Source of the DNA: Nematostella vectensis
Taxonomy: Eukaryota; Cnidaria; Anthozoa; Actiniaria; Edwardsiidae
NCBI RefSeq assembly: GCF_932526225.1
Contig: NC_064040.1
Location: 13,184,856 to 13,244,855, forward strand
Reading direction: 5' to 3'
DNA: 60,000 nt
This document shows, in pieces, positions 59,601-60,000 of the stretch. The position numbers and the translations under genes were made by a program. Below the pieces are notes generated by a model. That model ran no database searches, was not told the origin of the DNA, and saw only the letters and a program-made list of their open reading frames with translations. Numbering within the stretch: position 1 is the first letter of the stretch; each line of letters starts with the position of its first letter.

Positions 59601-60000
59601 TTTACTCGGTATCTAACATATTGTACTCAAATTGATATTTCATTAAACTTGTCATTCAGCGAACGAAGGAAAGTAAAAAAAAAAGAAACTTTGGTAAAAG
59701 TCAGCTAAAGTTTTTACAACAAACTACACATTATCCAATCGAATCTTTCTCTAAGGGCTAAAAATCTAAAACAATATCATTCAAAATTATACTCTCAAAT
59801 GTAATCTTCTTAGTGCAAAGCACAGCAACCGAAAACCACCAAGGCATTATCCATCCAATTGGCATTTAAAACATTTTTCGCAATTTTCCATAGTAATGTA
59901 GTCTTTATCAGGATTCAAAGGTATAGAATATGTATAGTGTGGGCATTACAGCAGAGTATGGGCATGTAAGTTATGAACTTTTGGAGTGCTGAGGTGAACT
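56610..60000. other. Upstream of the FGF exons: no further exon recognised
   Basis: About 3.4 kb, AT-rich, with a 20-base-plus run of C at 57808-57829. I looked on the minus strand for the first FGF exon (donor leaving one base, with a secretory signal or LYCR/LYSRT-type strand). The best open frame, 57586-57756, ends at GCGAC|GTAAGC in the wrong phase and lacks FGF residues. The true first exon is probably beyond the window or too divergent to see. Confidence 0.5.

Overview
The window is nuclear DNA from an intron-rich, AT-rich animal genome. It carries two animal signalling genes, both on the minus strand with spliced exons, and very many tandem repeats and small transposons. The protein sequences fit an early-branching invertebrate; a cnidarian such as a sea anemone is my best guess, but that is inference. 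There is no sign of operons or other bacterial features.

Region 1 (about 1.9-29.8 kb, minus strand) is one gene: a complete EAG-type (KCNH, ether-a-go-go) voltage-gated potassium channel. I could place 11 coding exons whose splice phases all agree. They sum to 2781 bases (926 residues), from a start codon at 29793 to a stop at 1946. In order they encode the PAS cap, PAS/PAC domain, linker, S1, S2-S3, S4 to pore, S6 with the start of the C-linker, the cyclic-nucleotide-binding homology domain with its YNL intrinsic-ligand motif, and a divergent tail with a coiled coil.

The introns of this gene are the unusual part. Three exon/intron junctions lie inside tandem repeats that copy the junction itself: about 70 copies of a 30-base unit holding the exon 8 donor, about eight copies of a 56-base unit holding the exon 3 donor, and about four copies of a 115-base unit holding the exon 2 acceptor. 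A fourth intron holds three 2.3-kb tandem copies that stop 20 bases short of exon 5. Other introns hold a foldback element with a 39-base minisatellite core, an array of five CRE octamers, several MITEs, and a recent LTR retrotransposon (20.6-25.1 kb, plus strand). The retrotransposon has an intact gag-pol frame but a changed residue in the reverse transcriptase active site.

Region 2 (29.8-54.7 kb) is mostly intergenic or 5' non-coding. It holds minisatellites, microsatellites and non-autonomous transposons. A few short open segments flanked by splice sites (40.1-40.5 kb, 43.1 kb) could be exons of something unrecognised.

Region 3 (54.8-56.6 kb, minus strand) holds the last two coding exons of a fibroblast growth factor gene that looks closest to the FGF8 group. 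Its upstream exons were not found in the remaining 3.4 kb and may lie beyond the window.
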